Below are positions 57,453-61,215 of a stretch of 64,000 nt of DNA, piece after piece. This DNA comes from Hemicordylus capensis (Eukaryota > Chordata > Lepidosauria > Squamata > Cordylidae), in the NCBI RefSeq assembly GCF_027244095.1, contig NC_069657.1:147370857-147434856 (forward strand). Reading direction: 5' to 3'. The translations under genes were made by a program, and so were the position numbers. The notes under the pieces were generated by a model that saw only the letters and a list, made by a program, of their open reading frames with translations, made no database searches and had not been told where the DNA came from. Position 1 is the first letter of the stretch. Each line of letters begins with the position of its first letter.

Positions 57453-59772
57453 AATAATAATAATAATAATTCAGTTTCTATACTACCCTTCCAAAAATGG
57501 CTCAGGGCGGTTTACAGAGAGAAATAATAAATAAATAAGATGGCTCCCTGTCCCCAAAGGGCTCACATTCTTTAAAAACCCCACAAGATAGACACCAGCA
57601 GCAGTCACTGGAGGTACTGTGCTGGGGGTGGATAGGGCCAGTCACGCCCCCCCGCTAAATGAAGAGAATCACCACGGTAAAAGGTGCCTCTTTGCCCAGT
57701 TAGCACGGATACCCCTATTCAGACGTTATGTTGTATGTTTTGTTCAGGAGTCTGAACACATGTACCTGTTTTTGTGTGAATGATTGTACATGTGTTCATT
57801 TAAAAACTGATCCTGGGGGGTAGAGACCCCCTCACATTCAGGAGACAAATACAAAGTGTACTAACATGTGCTGAACATAATCTGTGAATAACTGCTTGTG
57901 CATACAGATCTGTACATGTGTATGCTGTATATAGATTGCACATGCATTTTAACATAACATGTGAATAGGGCTTTATTATGTAAACAAACCTTGACACAAT
58001 TCAAATGCAAAAAAGTGTTTTATCATCAAATACATGCATGTATATGTTTTCTGTGAGATCACATAGTTTTAGCATTGGCCTTTATATTGCTAGCAGTGAT
58101 TAAGGAATCCCCACTGACCAAAATGCACGTGGTCAGGGTTGTTTTTTAAAAAAAATTAACATATTTCTATACCGCCCAAACTCATGTCTCTGGGCGGTTT
58201 ACAACAGAAAAGTTAAAACAACAACAGAAAAGTTAAAACATTTATATTTTATCAATAATATAATAGTTAAAACAATATATTTTATTAGGACCAACCAATG
58301 TTCACAATGCAGTCCATGAGCTTTTGCTGGCTAAAGCCCTGGCTTAGCATAGTGTTGGAATTCCCAGTGCTTTGCAAAGTGTGCCTAAGAAAGCAGCAGA
58401 GAATATCCATGGTTGCTTGGGAGCCACCAGTATTCTTTAAATAAGTTCATTGCTACCATAGCTACACCTAGGAGAGCTGAAGCATCTATTTGGATCTGAC
58501 CATTCCTATAGAATGAGTAGAGTTCTGGACATGAGAAGAATAAATGTAAACTGCTAGTGTTATTTTCTTCTTTTATTTCTTTATACACTCCCTGAGTGTA
58601 TTAACGGAGGTATGGCAAAGAAGCGTTAACCTTGGACATAACAAAAATTTGAAAAAGCATGGCCAAGCACTCAGCTGCATGGGGTTTCCCTGCAAAGTTC
58701 TTAAACAAAATGCAGCTCCCAAAGACTGCAATCAGCAGCAGATTTATGCCCCCCAAACTGCTTTTCCATCAACCTCAATGGGAAAGCAAGAAAGCAAGAA
58801 ATATAGATAAAATCTCCTGGGCGCTTTTCAGTCTAGCTGCTCATCAGCAGCAAAATGCAAAAATGCATTTGGACAAGTTGCATTCAGAACATAAACTGCA
58901 GGGGGAGCAGTCTCACAGCAACTAACAACCCGAAAAAACAGCAACATTTACGATGTCCCAGCTCTATATTGCAGCGATTAAATTCGAAATAAGGCATTGG
59001 AAACGTGAACGGTACCCTGCTATCCGTGTAGGGACGGACTGTGGTGTCACGACGCAGGAAGTGTGGAAGCACACTTCCGAGGTACGTCTTGACCTCGCTG
59101 TAGGGTCCAGTCTGGAAAGCGCCCTGTATTTAAGATACAGGCACAGAGAATGATAGTGAATGCTTAAAAGTACCTTAATAACCTGTTTAGTTTCTGCAAG
59201 AAATGTGGACAAGAGGGCTGTCTGGCCAGAAAGGACAGAAAAGATATTTGTAGTTGGCAGCTAACCCTGGCTGCGTTCTCATGGACATTTCAGGCTGTTG
59301 CTTCAGGAGGAAAGGGACTAACTATGAGGTGCCCAAGGAGAAGATTGATTTTGTGTCTCTCTAAGCCTTCCTCCGCTGACCAAAGGCTGCTTTTGCAAAG
59401 AGAGTCTTTTCTGGCAAACGATTGTGGGCTTGGCCCAGCAACAACTGTGTTGCCTGTGGCTGCTTCAAACTCGGGCTGCTTGCCCTCTCCTTCCAGAGCC
59501 CCCCGTGAAGATCGTGCAGCCCCGCAGGACTCCCTCTGTCCTGAAGGCCTCAACGGGGGAGACCGTGACTCTGGCCTGTGTGCTGTCTCATAAGAATGCG
59601 CCTGTCCACTGGGTTAAGGACGGTGTCACACTAGAGGCCAACAGCGGCCTCATCCTGGAGGAAGAGGGTGCCCGGCGGTGTCTAGTCATCCCTGCAGCTG
59701 GCCCAGAGCATTCTGGGAAATACGTCTGCAACGCTGTGGATGACACCAAGACCTTCACCGTCCAGGTGTCTG
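14398..59772 (+). CDS. OBSL1: Obscurin-like protein 1, 5' part (15 coding exons, 3' end outside window)
   Basis: Exons 14398-15439, 19650-19919, 20049-20309, 27130-27435, 29566-29841, 31364-31645, 32418-32690, 35276-35548, 40619-40891, 42732-43004, 48012-48284, 51564-51842, 52493-52765, 53859-54134 and 59497-59772 give 1635 complete codons, all joined in phase 1. OBSL1 is a chain of Ig domains with one FN3. Its N-terminal Ig domains bind titin M10 and myomesin at the M-band, and it scaffolds CUL7 and CCDC8 in the 3M complex at centrosome/Golgi (family knowledge). Diagnostic matches to human OBSL1 as I recall it: KTFTVNEGKHAKFRCYV, KVLYCTARDCGLYVC, RADDDGIYLCEM, VKRLPRKLDVMEGENA, LLTWCPPP and SWFLNGKRL. 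Exons 6-13 form an expanded array of near-identical Ig exons. Later Ig domains and the stop codon are beyond 64000. Confidence 0.95.
17395..17790 (+). mobile_element. CR1-like LINE 3' fragment
   Basis: GGTTCAGAGGAGAGCAACAG and TTTAGCCTGGAGAAGAGAAG are hallmark phrases of CR1 3' regions, shared with the longer copy at 33130-33700. Confidence 0.7.
18895..19085 (+). repeat. Two diverged tandem units of about 95 bp
   Basis: Both units run AAACAATYGAGTTA, ATGTTC, TTGTGACAAAAT-like, TAGARAGAATGTGG, GGAGAGATTG-like. A weaker third unit may follow to about 19170. No family was recognised. Confidence 0.55.
19650..19919 (+). CDS. OBSL1: OBSL1 exon 2: Ig4
   Basis: 270 bp, residues 348-437. Acceptor TTGCCCACAG|AACCCC, donor GCAAG|GTGAGG. 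The Ig domain has VLECQVP, TAWYLEDKRL and RADDDGIYLCEM with both canonical Cys. It matches the human exon starting EPRLRF. Intron 2 is only 129 bp. Confidence 0.95.
20049..20309 (+). CDS. OBSL1: OBSL1 exon 3: Ig5
   Basis: 261 bp, residues 438-524. Acceptor CCCCTCAG|GCCTAA, donor CAAAT|GTGAGT. It begins GLIVKRLPRKLDVMEGENA, almost identical to human. The F-strand Cys is absent (DAGVITFTAGE), as in the human domain I recall (DAGEVTFSLGN), so this is an ancestral degenerate Ig. Confidence 0.95.
20845..21500. mobile_element. Palindromic G/C-rich nonautonomous element
   Basis: Arms around a centre near 21200 mirror each other: CCCTGAGCCTGCCTGCCACCC with CCAAATGACAGG on the left, CCTGTCATTTGGGTGGCAGG with GGACTCAGGG on the right. 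TTAAATCTTT-type A/T segments flank both sides. Probably a DNA-transposon-derived MITE; the superfamily is not determined. Confidence 0.5.
21860..22800 (+). mobile_element. L2/CR1-clade LINE, reverse transcriptase region (decayed)
   Basis: Fragments in two frames read PFQTGFWAGYRVETVLVGLM, LMDLSAVFNTISHGIL, YGVPQGSILSLMLFNISM, VDDTQIYFS, LGVLLDPSL and SRLDYCNVLYVGLPS, the standard order of L2/CR1 reverse transcriptase. A frame change lies around 22250-22310, and the YADD box reads DVDD. Truncated at the 5' end. Confidence 0.88.
22810..22985 (+). mobile_element. Unclassified interspersed repeat with small tandem duplication
   Basis: It carries GAGAGGGCATGCCCTCACCTC twice, then GGATGCTGGACTAGATAGG, CCTTGGGCCTGATCCAGCAG and TGTTCTTATATTCTTATG. 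The same tail phrase recurs at about 51360-51425, which shows it is a dispersed family. Confidence 0.6.
23005..23395. mobile_element. R4/Dong-like LINE 3' ends, inverted arrangement
   Basis: 3'-UTR pieces of the same LINE seen at 56445-57375, with ATGTCTGGATAAAACAAACC and CAGTCAATAACACCTGTCTG. One piece is minus (about 23020-23150), followed by plus pieces (about 23154-23225 and 23230-23390). They create a perfect hairpin (23086-23209). The cluster interrupts the L2/CR1 LINE. Confidence 0.75.
23086..23209. repeat. Perfect inverted repeat, 56-bp arms
   Basis: The left arm 23086-23141 is the exact reverse complement of 23154-23209, with a 12-nt spacer. The arms are R4-like LINE 3' UTR sequence. 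Confidence 0.9.
23405..23860 (+). mobile_element. L2/CR1-clade LINE, C-terminal and 3' tail part
   Basis: LHWMPISFQAKYKGLVITYK and ALNVLGPGYLREHLL continue the LINE of 21860-22800. The piece ends with a 3' UTR, GGTGGTCTATAAATGCGAC and AAACAAATAAATA, which is typical of these LINEs. Confidence 0.85.
25140..25275 (+). repeat. Unclassified repeat shared with 28680-28815
   Basis: CCTTTCATAAGGCAAGGTGA, GGCAAGATGCCCC-like, CTGACCCTTGCAAGC: the same order occurs at 28680-28815 with CCTTTCATAAGACAAGGTGA. No family was recognised. Confidence 0.6.
25350..25665 (+). mobile_element. MITE (GGGCGCTTTCCAGACT family), copy 1
   Basis: About 316 bp. The left end GGGCGCTTCCCAGATTAGAC and right end GCTAGTCTGGAAAGTGCCC form imperfect terminal inverted repeats. 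The body (TCGGAAGTGTGCTTCC, TTCCTGTGTTGTGACAC, GAGACTGCTCC) matches 58819-59124 in reverse. The superfamily is unknown. Confidence 0.75.
26812..27020 (+). mobile_element. Sauria SINE, near full length
   Basis: GGAGCCAGTGTGGTGTAGTG and GTTAGAGCACGG (tRNA-like head), AGGTGACTTTGGGCCTGTCA and TCTCTCAGCCTAACTTCC (body), ending in an A/T tail. This SINE family is specific to squamates, which supports the organism call. Confidence 0.85.
27130..27435 (+). CDS. OBSL1: OBSL1 exon 4: fibronectin type III domain
   Basis: 306 bp, residues 525-626. Acceptor TTTCTCCAG|GTGCC, donor CCTTG|GTAAGC. It has PPSAPVAVKM, ALLTWCPPP, NYLLERQAV and EADYRFRVCSANQYG. This is the single FN3 domain of OBSL1, matching the human exon (TVLLTWKPPEP, EGDYRFRICTV). 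Confidence 0.95.
27629..27755. mobile_element. Foldback MITE (CAGGG..CAGCTGTTG family)
   Basis: Starts CAGGGTGGCCAACC. Arms CTCTCCAGCTGTTGC and GCAACAGCTGGAGAG enclose CATCATCCTCAGC/GCTGAGGATGATG. Same family as 32819-32955, 49806-49930, 50952-51086 and 52217-52348. Confidence 0.8.
28108..28266 (+). mobile_element. Sauria SINE, diverged
   Basis: GCCAGTATGGCATAGTGGTT, then TTCAAATGCCC, TTTCAGCCTAATCTACTTCA and TGGGATTGTTGGGAGAATGA. Confidence 0.75.
28285..28400 (+). mobile_element. LINE 3' tail (L2/CR1 type)
   Basis: AAACCGCCCAGAGACTTGTG and TTTTGGGTGGTATACAAATA followed by TTAAATAAAT, the usual end of squamate L2/CR1 LINEs. Confidence 0.7.
28680..28815 (+). repeat. Unclassified repeat, second copy
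   Basis: Matches 25140-25275 in order and orientation (CCTTTCATAAGACAAGGTGA, GGCAAGATGCCCCCTGCCGC, CTGACCCCTGCAAGC). Confidence 0.6.
29566..29841 (+). CDS. OBSL1: OBSL1 exon 5: atypical Ig
   Basis: 276 bp, residues 627-718. Acceptor TTTTAACAG|TGCCC after an 18-T tract, donor TACAAG|GTAAGC. It has GLQDVRVHAGKDATFSVHLS and SWFLNGKRL. Neither canonical Cys is at its expected position (ATFSVHL; EVRFEANGV), as in the human counterpart (TWFLNGEEL). Confidence 0.93.
29842..31363 (+). other. OBSL1: OBSL1 intron 5
   Basis: 1.5 kb. It holds a near-complete SINE (29908-30183) and a partial foldback (about 31018-31090, AACTGTTGTTGTAGTCCAAC). The middle is A/T-rich without recognisable content. Confidence 0.75.
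29908..30183 (-). mobile_element. SINE with 5S rRNA-like block, near full length
   Basis: The reverse strand reads GGAGAGCTGGTCCTGTGGTA, then CTTAGCTATGAATGAGAGACC (decayed 5S-like part), CCCTCAGGGGAAGGAGC and the common body to CTATGTTCCTATGG. Confidence 0.78.
31364..31645 (+). CDS. OBSL1: OBSL1 exon 6: Ig, type A
   Basis: 282 bp, residues 719-812. Acceptor TTTTTGCAG|CCGCA, donor GGATG|GTGAGT. It has AAQVHITPVPEARRL, LSLECEVSV, CWFKDGNPV and DSGTYTCDVGDDAISFTV. Closest relative in the window is exon 12. It has an additional Cys directly before the core Trp. Confidence 0.94.
31646..32417 (+). other. OBSL1: OBSL1 intron 6
   Basis: 772 bp. The first 30 nt after the donor (GTGAGTGGAGGGGAAAGCTG) resemble the start of intron 12 (GTGAGTTGAGGCAAAGGGAT), fitting block duplication of exons 6-7 and 12-13. 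No repeat was clearly recognised. Confidence 0.7.
32418..32690 (+). CDS. OBSL1: OBSL1 exon 7: Ig, type B
   Basis: 273 bp, residues 813-903. Acceptor CCACTGCAG|AACCA, donor TAAAG|GTTAGT. It has SNAEEAHAYQVAERVVLAC, VRWYKDGEVVEESERLLLES, QDSGEFVCDMGGDSVFFNIT, with both canonical Cys and Trp. Member of the six-exon 273-bp set. Confidence 0.95.
32819..32955. mobile_element. Foldback MITE with 8-bp target duplication (hAT-like)
   Basis: Starts CAGGGCTGCACA and ends TGCCGCCCTG. Flanked by CTCTAGAC (32811-32818) and CGCTAGAC (32956-32963), an 8-bp duplication with one mismatch, as hAT elements make. It lies 128 bp after exon 7. Confidence 0.8.
33130..33700 (+). mobile_element. CR1 LINE 3' fragment
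   Basis: CTGAGTCCAGTTCTGGGCCC, GGTTCAGAGGAGGGCAACCA, TTTAGCCTGGAGAAGAGAAG and the end CTTCCAACTCTAGCATTCTG are classic CR1 3'-region phrases. 5'-truncated. Confidence 0.85.
34401..34426 (+). repeat. (GT)13 microsatellite
   Basis: Uninterrupted GT dinucleotide run. Confidence 0.95.
34881..34924 (+). repeat. (AG)22 microsatellite
   Basis: Uninterrupted AG dinucleotide run. Confidence 0.95.
35276..35548 (+). CDS. OBSL1: OBSL1 exon 8: Ig, type B
   Basis: 273 bp, residues 904-994. Acceptor CCACCACAG|AACCT, donor CACAG|GTCAGA. It has EEAHTYQIADRVVLTCEL, VRWYKDGEKVEESEGSLLES, HDSGEFVCHADGDSAFFNIT. The upstream intron end (TGTGTTTCTCTTCCCACCAC) resembles that of exon 10 (TGTGTTTTTCCTACCAC), so these two may be direct duplicates. 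Confidence 0.95.
36148..36687. mobile_element. hAT-type MITE with exact 8-bp target duplication, copy 1
   Basis: Ends CAGGGGCGTAACTATAGG and CCTAGTTACGCCTCTG are inverted repeats. Flanked by TCCTCCCA at 36140-36147 and 36688-36695. Internally a segment of about 90 bp (ATCATCATTGCATCATAATT onward) is duplicated in tandem (about 36417-36590). No transposase frame. Confidence 0.9.
36725..36860 (+). mobile_element. Sauria SINE, diverged
   Basis: AGAGCATTAGACTAGAACCA, TCAAATTCTAATTCAACCAT, CTGGGTGACTCTGGGTCAGT and CAGCCTAACCTACAGGGTTG. Confidence 0.7.
37210..37597. mobile_element. hAT-type MITE with exact 8-bp target duplication, copy 2
   Basis: Starts CAGAGGCGTAACTAGG and ends CCTATAGTTACTCCTCTG. 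AGCATAGA is repeated at 37202-37209 and 37598-37605. Same family as 36148-36687 but in opposite orientation, and shorter. Confidence 0.9.
37795..37920 (+). mobile_element. SINE 3' fragment (5S-like family)
   Basis: GATGAACTGATGGTCGGACT and CCATATAAGGCAGCTTCAGA match the 3' body of the family at 12405-12694. Confidence 0.6.
38212..38455 (+). mobile_element. tRNA-derived SINE with BovB-like 3' end, second copy
   Basis: TTGCTGGTTCGAATCCCCGC (B box), TATGTTTCCCAGACTATGGG, AGGCATCATCTCATACTGC and the tail GTCGCCAGGAGTCGACACTG. Parallel to 5067-5345. Confidence 0.82.
38502..39645. mobile_element. Nonautonomous DNA element, 1.1 kb, TA-flanked
   Basis: Ends GGGGTGTGCATGAACC and GGTTCATGCACACCCC are perfect inverted repeats flanked by TA on both sides (38500-38501, 39646-39647), compatible with Tc1/mariner-type insertion. 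The interior has a palindrome around 39235-39345 (ACCAAGCTGCCTGC with GCAGGCAGCTTGGT). No transposase frame. Confidence 0.75.
39770..40166. mobile_element. Foldback element with long imperfect arms
   Basis: The left arm (TTTCTGGGCAAAAAAAGCC, CAGCCAGGAAGGCAAAATAC, CTAAAAGGGTATATTAGAAA) is mirrored on the right in reverse complement over about 170 nt, with a tandem GGGGAAATCATACAAATAAT pair at the centre. Confidence 0.8.
40619..40891 (+). CDS. OBSL1: OBSL1 exon 9: Ig, type C
   Basis: 273 bp, residues 995-1085. Acceptor TGTCCACAG|AGCCT, donor GACAG|GTCAGT. It has ADEAHAYQASEPVVLAC, VHWYKDGEEVEQGEGLRLEN, QDTGEFVCDTGGGSVFFSVT. It shares YQASE, GLRLE, QDTGEF and FFSVT with exon 11, which sets this pair apart from the B exons. 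Confidence 0.95.
40892..42731 (+). other. OBSL1: OBSL1 intron 9
   Basis: 1.8 kb. It holds a long (GT)n at 41455-41494, a short (GT)-rich run near 42306-42327 and a TTG/GGT-rich stretch near 42640-42665. No other element was clearly recognised. Confidence 0.7.
41455..41494 (+). repeat. (GT)20 microsatellite
   Basis: Uninterrupted GT dinucleotide run. Confidence 0.95.
42732..43004 (+). CDS. OBSL1: OBSL1 exon 10: Ig, type B
   Basis: 273 bp, residues 1086-1176. Acceptor CTACCACAG|AACCT, donor CACAG|GTAAGA. It has AEDVHAYQVTELVVLAC, VHWYKDGEEVEESEHLLLEN, QDSGEFVCDAGGDSAFFNIT. The core Cys and Trp are intact. Likely a duplicate of exon 8 within an exon 8-9 block. Confidence 0.95.
43070..44126. 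mobile_element. hAT-type nonautonomous element, 1.06 kb, exact target duplication
   Basis: Starts CAGAGGCGTATCTAGG and ends CCTAGATACGCCCCTG. TTTGCTAT flanks both sides (43062-43069, 44127-44134). Its ends are related to 36148-36687 and 37210-37597 but the core is longer. No transposase frame was recognised. Confidence 0.9.
44370..47560 (+). mobile_element. DIRS-like tyrosine-recombinase retroelement (broken fossil)
   Basis: Parts in order: reverse transcriptase (about 44390-44960), RNase H-like region (about 45350-45850), and a tyrosine recombinase region (about 46230-47220), followed by terminal sequence containing TTGCTTACCTATAACAGG and GATCCATGTGCACTCACA as in vertebrate DIRS ends. The copy is 5'-incomplete and broken in several places, so it is an old copy. 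A LINE tail with a (TA)n tract is inserted near 45160-45320. The outer boundaries are approximate. Confidence 0.8.
45190..45310 (-). mobile_element. LINE 3' tail with (TA)n, nested in the DIRS fossil
   Basis: A (TA)n run at 45190-45234 followed by AATTTCTATACCACCCTTCC-like sequence and CAGGGTGGTTTACACAGAG, the reverse of a squamate LINE tail. Confidence 0.7.
48012..48284 (+). CDS. OBSL1: OBSL1 exon 11: Ig, type C
   Basis: 273 bp, residues 1177-1267. Acceptor CACTGCAG|AGCCA, donor TGCAG|GTCAGT. It has ADAAHTYQASECVVLACVLS, VHWYKDGEEVEEAEGLRLES, QDTGEFVCDAGGDSAFFSVT. Nearest to exon 9. It has an additional Cys (ASECVV) beside the B-strand. Confidence 0.95.
48807..49047. mobile_element. Inverted-repeat MITE, about 240 bp
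   Basis: Left AGGCCATTCACACAATCAAA with AACTGTGTTCTACCCAG, right CTGGGTAGAACACTGTTTTT with GATCATGTGAATGACCT. The arms extend through GGTTGTGTGGAAGCAAGGTA and its counterpart, so most of the element is self-complementary. Confidence 0.8.
49190..49262 (-). mobile_element. LINE 3' tail remnant
   Basis: TTTGTATATACTGCCTTTCC and GGGTTCAGGGCAGGTTACAA read, in reverse, like the L2/CR1 tail motif. Confidence 0.5.
49806..49930. mobile_element. Foldback MITE (CAGGGCT family)
   Basis: Starts CAGGGCTCCACAACTTCGGC. The centre CTCCCATCATCCCCAGCCAC pairs imperfectly with AGTCAGGAATTATGGGAATT. The right end is decayed. Confidence 0.7.
50952..51086. mobile_element. Foldback MITE (CAGGGCTGCAC family)
   Basis: Starts CAGGGCTGCACAG and ends TTGTGCAGTCCTG. 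The centre CATCATCCCTGACTATTGGC with GGCTGGGGATGATGGGAG. The flanking 8-mers GAATAATA and GAATGGTT agree only in part. Confidence 0.78.
51330..51425 (+). mobile_element. Unclassified repeat end shared with 22880-22985
   Basis: GGATGCTGGACTATTTGGGT, CTTGGGCCTGATTCAACAGG and TGTTCTTACATTCATATG follow the same phrase as 22920-22985. Confidence 0.55.
51564..51842 (+). CDS. OBSL1: OBSL1 exon 12: Ig, type A, B-strand Cys lost
   Basis: 279 bp, residues 1268-1360. Acceptor CTCTCCAG|CTCCA, donor GGATG|GTGAGT. It has APKVHITPVSEAQCL, LLLEGRVSTSDAPIQWLKDG, DSGLYTCETADEAIDFTV. Clearly a copy of exon 6 (VHITPV, EGC.RRLLI, DSG.YTC). The B-strand position that is Cys in exon 6 (LSLECEV) is Gly here (LLLEGRV), so the canonical disulfide cannot form. 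Confidence 0.93.
52217..52348. mobile_element. Foldback MITE, 145 bp upstream of exon 13
   Basis: Starts CAGGGAAGCTTTGACACTCC, ends TTGCCTATCCCTG. Arms CTCCAGCTGTTGTTGAACTA and TAGTTCAACAACAGCTGGAG are perfect complements, giving a strong hairpin in the short intron 12 (650 bp). Confidence 0.85.
52493..52765 (+). CDS. OBSL1: OBSL1 exon 13: Ig, type B
   Basis: 273 bp, residues 1361-1451. Acceptor TCACTGCAG|AGGTG, donor CACAG|GTGGGT. It has AESAHVYQVSQRVVLTCEL, VCWYKDGEKVEENHGFCLES, QDTGEFVCDTGSDSVFFNVT. Both core Cys are kept, with three additional Cys (before the core Trp, in GFCLE, in HHCLV). It follows type A exon 12 as exon 7 follows exon 6. Confidence 0.95.
52851..53302. mobile_element. 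Probable DNA-transposon-derived repeat (GAGGCT..CTCACACG type)
   Basis: Left AAGGCTCTCCACACGCCC, right GTGCTTGAGAATAGCCTC form weak terminal inverted repeats, and the interior is G/C-rich with self-complementary pieces (GATGAGCTCGG, GGAGCTC). A similar left end occurs at 54551. Confidence 0.45.
53455..53545 (+). mobile_element. LINE 3' tail with (CATA)n
   Basis: TAAACCACCTGGAGACGTGA and TTTGGGGCAGTATAAACATG followed by a CATA tetranucleotide run (about 53519-53542). Confidence 0.65.
53859..54134 (+). CDS. OBSL1: OBSL1 exon 14: Ig
   Basis: 276 bp, residues 1452-1543. Acceptor GTCTGACAG|AGCCT, donor TTCAG|GTGAGC. It has EPPVRILHPAERSLEKEV, LELSCEVSV, VRWFKDGLEVDETHNLLLQS, DAGEYICETKDESVSFDV. 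More diverged from the array; it resembles the human domain starting PPERIVHPAARSL, so it probably marks the end of the expanded block. Confidence 0.95.
54405..54545 (-). mobile_element. LINE 3' tail remnant
   Basis: ATTTGTACACCACCTCAAAC and GGTGCTGTACAACAACATAA with AAAACA-rich continuation; in reverse this is an L2/CR1-type tail. Confidence 0.55.
54551..55005. mobile_element. Probable DNA-transposon-derived repeat
   Basis: Left GAGGCTGTTCTCACACGCAG, right GTCATGTGAACGACGTC with weak inverted similarity. Near the left end, AACCCAGGCTAG and AGCCTGGGTTAGG pair as a hairpin. Related at the left end to 52851-53302. Confidence 0.45.
56445..57375 (-). mobile_element. R4/Dong-like LINE 3' fragments, two copies
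   Basis: Minus-strand translation contains HLPHNTPDITVVEKKEKQVK, IEIERLWQKKTKIIPVVIGA and LGAVPKDLEEHL..TISQLQKAALLGTAYILQRYL-type motifs. The PD..V..IIDIAI pattern fits the restriction-like endonuclease end of R2/R4-type LINEs. Copy 1 covers about 56448-56910, an inverted scrap follows, and copy 2 runs about 56985-57375. The frames are partly broken. Confidence 0.7.
56859..56974. repeat. Inverted repeat, 51-bp arms, one mismatch
   Basis: 56859-56909 and 56924-56974 are reverse complements with a single mismatch and a 14-nt spacer, all within R4-like LINE coding sequence. Confidence 0.88.
57376..57472 (+). repeat. (CTT)n/(ATT)n/(AAT)n microsatellite tract
   Basis: A CTT run passes into ATT repeats then AATAAT repeats. 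Confidence 0.9.
57466..57640 (-). mobile_element. LINE 3' tail remnant
   Basis: TTCTATACTACCCTTCCAAA, AATGGCTCAGGGCGGTTTAC and AAATAATAAATAAATAAGAT, then GGCTCCCTGTCCCCAAAGGG; the reverse is the common squamate LINE end. Confidence 0.7.
57713..57970. mobile_element. MITE (CCCTATTCA..TGAATAGGG family)
   Basis: Ends CCCTATTCAGACGTTATG and CATAACATGTGAATAGGG are imperfect inverted repeats. The inner part is rich in ACATGT-type motifs. A related older copy lies at 11567. Confidence 0.7.
58145..58290 (-). mobile_element. LINE 3' tail remnant
   Basis: TTTCTATACCGCCCAAACTC and TCTCTGGGCGGTTTACAACA followed by AAAGTTAAAACA repeats. Confidence 0.65.
58819..59124 (-). mobile_element. MITE (GGGCGCTTTCCAGACT family), copy 2
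   Basis: The reverse complement matches 25350-25665 along its whole length. Ends GGGCGCTTTTCAGTCTAGC and CCAGTCTGGAAAGCGCCC. No clear target duplication. Confidence 0.75.
59497..59772 (+). CDS. OBSL1: OBSL1 exon 15: Ig (last exon in window)
   Basis: 276 bp, residues 1544-1635. Acceptor TCCTTCCAG|AGCCC, donor TGTCTG|GTGAGT. It has EPPVKIVQPRRTPSVLKAS, VTLACVLSH, VHWVKDGVTLEANSGLILEE, HSGKYVCNAVDDTKTFTVQV. Both canonical Cys and the Trp are present. The phase-1 donor means further exons follow outside the window. Confidence 0.95.
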
Positions 59773-60449
59773 GTGAGTGCAGCGCTCAGGGACCCTGGAA
59801 GCACCAGGGAAGGGAGCTGAGATCAGAGTGTCAGTGGGTGGTAGTTGGGGGACATCTCAGACAATGTTGCTGAGATGGATTTGATATGTTGCTCCATGCC
59901 TAACCCAACTGTTCTCCTCTGTGAGCCAAGTTCACTGCACTGCTTGCAAAACCCTGCTTGAGCAAAATTTGCCCCAGAGCTCCTTGATGAGGACTGGCTA
60001 TCCAGTCGCCAAAACCAGTGCTGTAGGTATCAGATCCTGCCAGGCTATGGTCTGGCAATGCAAGCAAAGGCAGAAAAGTAATGTTTTCCAGTGAACTGGG
60101 CCTGCTATCTGGTGACAATCTGTGCCTCAGGATCAGTGCAACCCCCCCACCCCCCGACCAGTAAAAGTCATAGGGGGGGCATCTGAGTTTGCTCTAAATG
60201 TTGACTTTTTGTGATCTGTCAGTTTGGATGTAGCTGCTCTGGACTGCTGGCTCCTCTGCCTGCCTAGAAGTATGAAATGGCTTTTCTTTGTTTCTGTTTT
60301 TTTCTTGTACTCCTTGTTCCTGCAACTATATCTGTGGGCACATCACTCACTGTCCACAGATAGCTTGCACATATTGCTGTAACCTTGGGCTACATTTGCA
60401 GGTTTGTAAGCACCTATAGACCAAGGTTTTTGTGGGGCTTTCTTAAAGA

Positions 60450-61215
60450 CTAGTAGACATGAAGCCCGTTACATTAACGGGCACTAGAAGAGTTGTGTAG
60501 AAATGTTTGCAAGAACAGTCTTTCTTCAAGGGCAAGGTGGGACTGGGTGGGCCGAGTCGCGCTGTGTCTCCGGAGCCATGAGCGCGTCTCCACCAGGTTC
60601 AACCTGCCATGTGGGGCTCCACCCTGCTTCTCCCCTTCTGACCCCCACCGGCCTTGGAGTACAAACCATTTCCTCCTCCACCTTCAGGCCCGAACCTCGA
60701 CCCCAGAACCTGTCTCCTTTGCGGGCTGCAGCTCAGCTTCTGTGTGGCTTTTATGATGGCTCGCAAGAAAGAGCAGGTGCTGAGCCCGGCGGCGGGCAGT
60801 GGCGAGGCAGTGTCGGAGGCGCTGTGCTGCGGGGCTTCGCCCACCACCTGTCCTCCTCCGCCCTTTTCCGTCCCAGCCCTCTGTTCTCCTCCTCGGCTCC
60901 CTTCCCACCATTTTCGGGAGCCCCGTCCTCCCCTTCCCTCGTCCTCCTCTTCCTTTGACCCTCCAAAGGGCAGCGGGGCTTTGCCCACCGCCCGTCCTCC
61001 TCCGTCCTCCTCCTCAGCTCCCTCCCTGCCATTTTTGGGAGCCCCGTCCTCCTCTTCCCTCGTCCTCCGTTTCAGTTGTTGCCTTCGTTCCGGCTGTTAC
61101 CGGGCAGCATATTGGAATTCTCGCAGAATCTCATGAGAGTTCCAGCGAGCCACGCATGCGCAGAACACCCGCAAGAGACACGGACGCAGGTACCTTAGGG
61201 TTTTATTATATAGGA
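60450..61215 (-). mobile_element. Nonautonomous Helitron with G/C-rich cargo, 766 bp
   Basis: On the minus strand it starts TCCTATATAATAAAACCC, the Helitron 5' signature (bat HeliBat copies start the same way). Near its 3' end is a hairpin GCCCGTTA/TAACGGGC (60464-60482 on plus) followed 10 nt later by CTAG. It sits between A and T as Helitrons do. The interior is markedly G/C-rich with repeated TCCTC and GGGAGCCCCGTCCTCC phrases, unlike its surroundings. No Rep/helicase frame. Confidence 0.85.

Larger units (their letters stand above)
54135..59496 (+). other. OBSL1: OBSL1 intron 14
   Basis: 5.4 kb: LINE tails (54405-54545, 57466-57640, 58145-58290), a repeat at 54551-55005, R4-like LINE pieces (56445-57375), a MITE (57713-57970) and a MITE (58819-59124). 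The span 55010-56440 contains no recognised element. No exon was seen. Confidence 0.75.
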
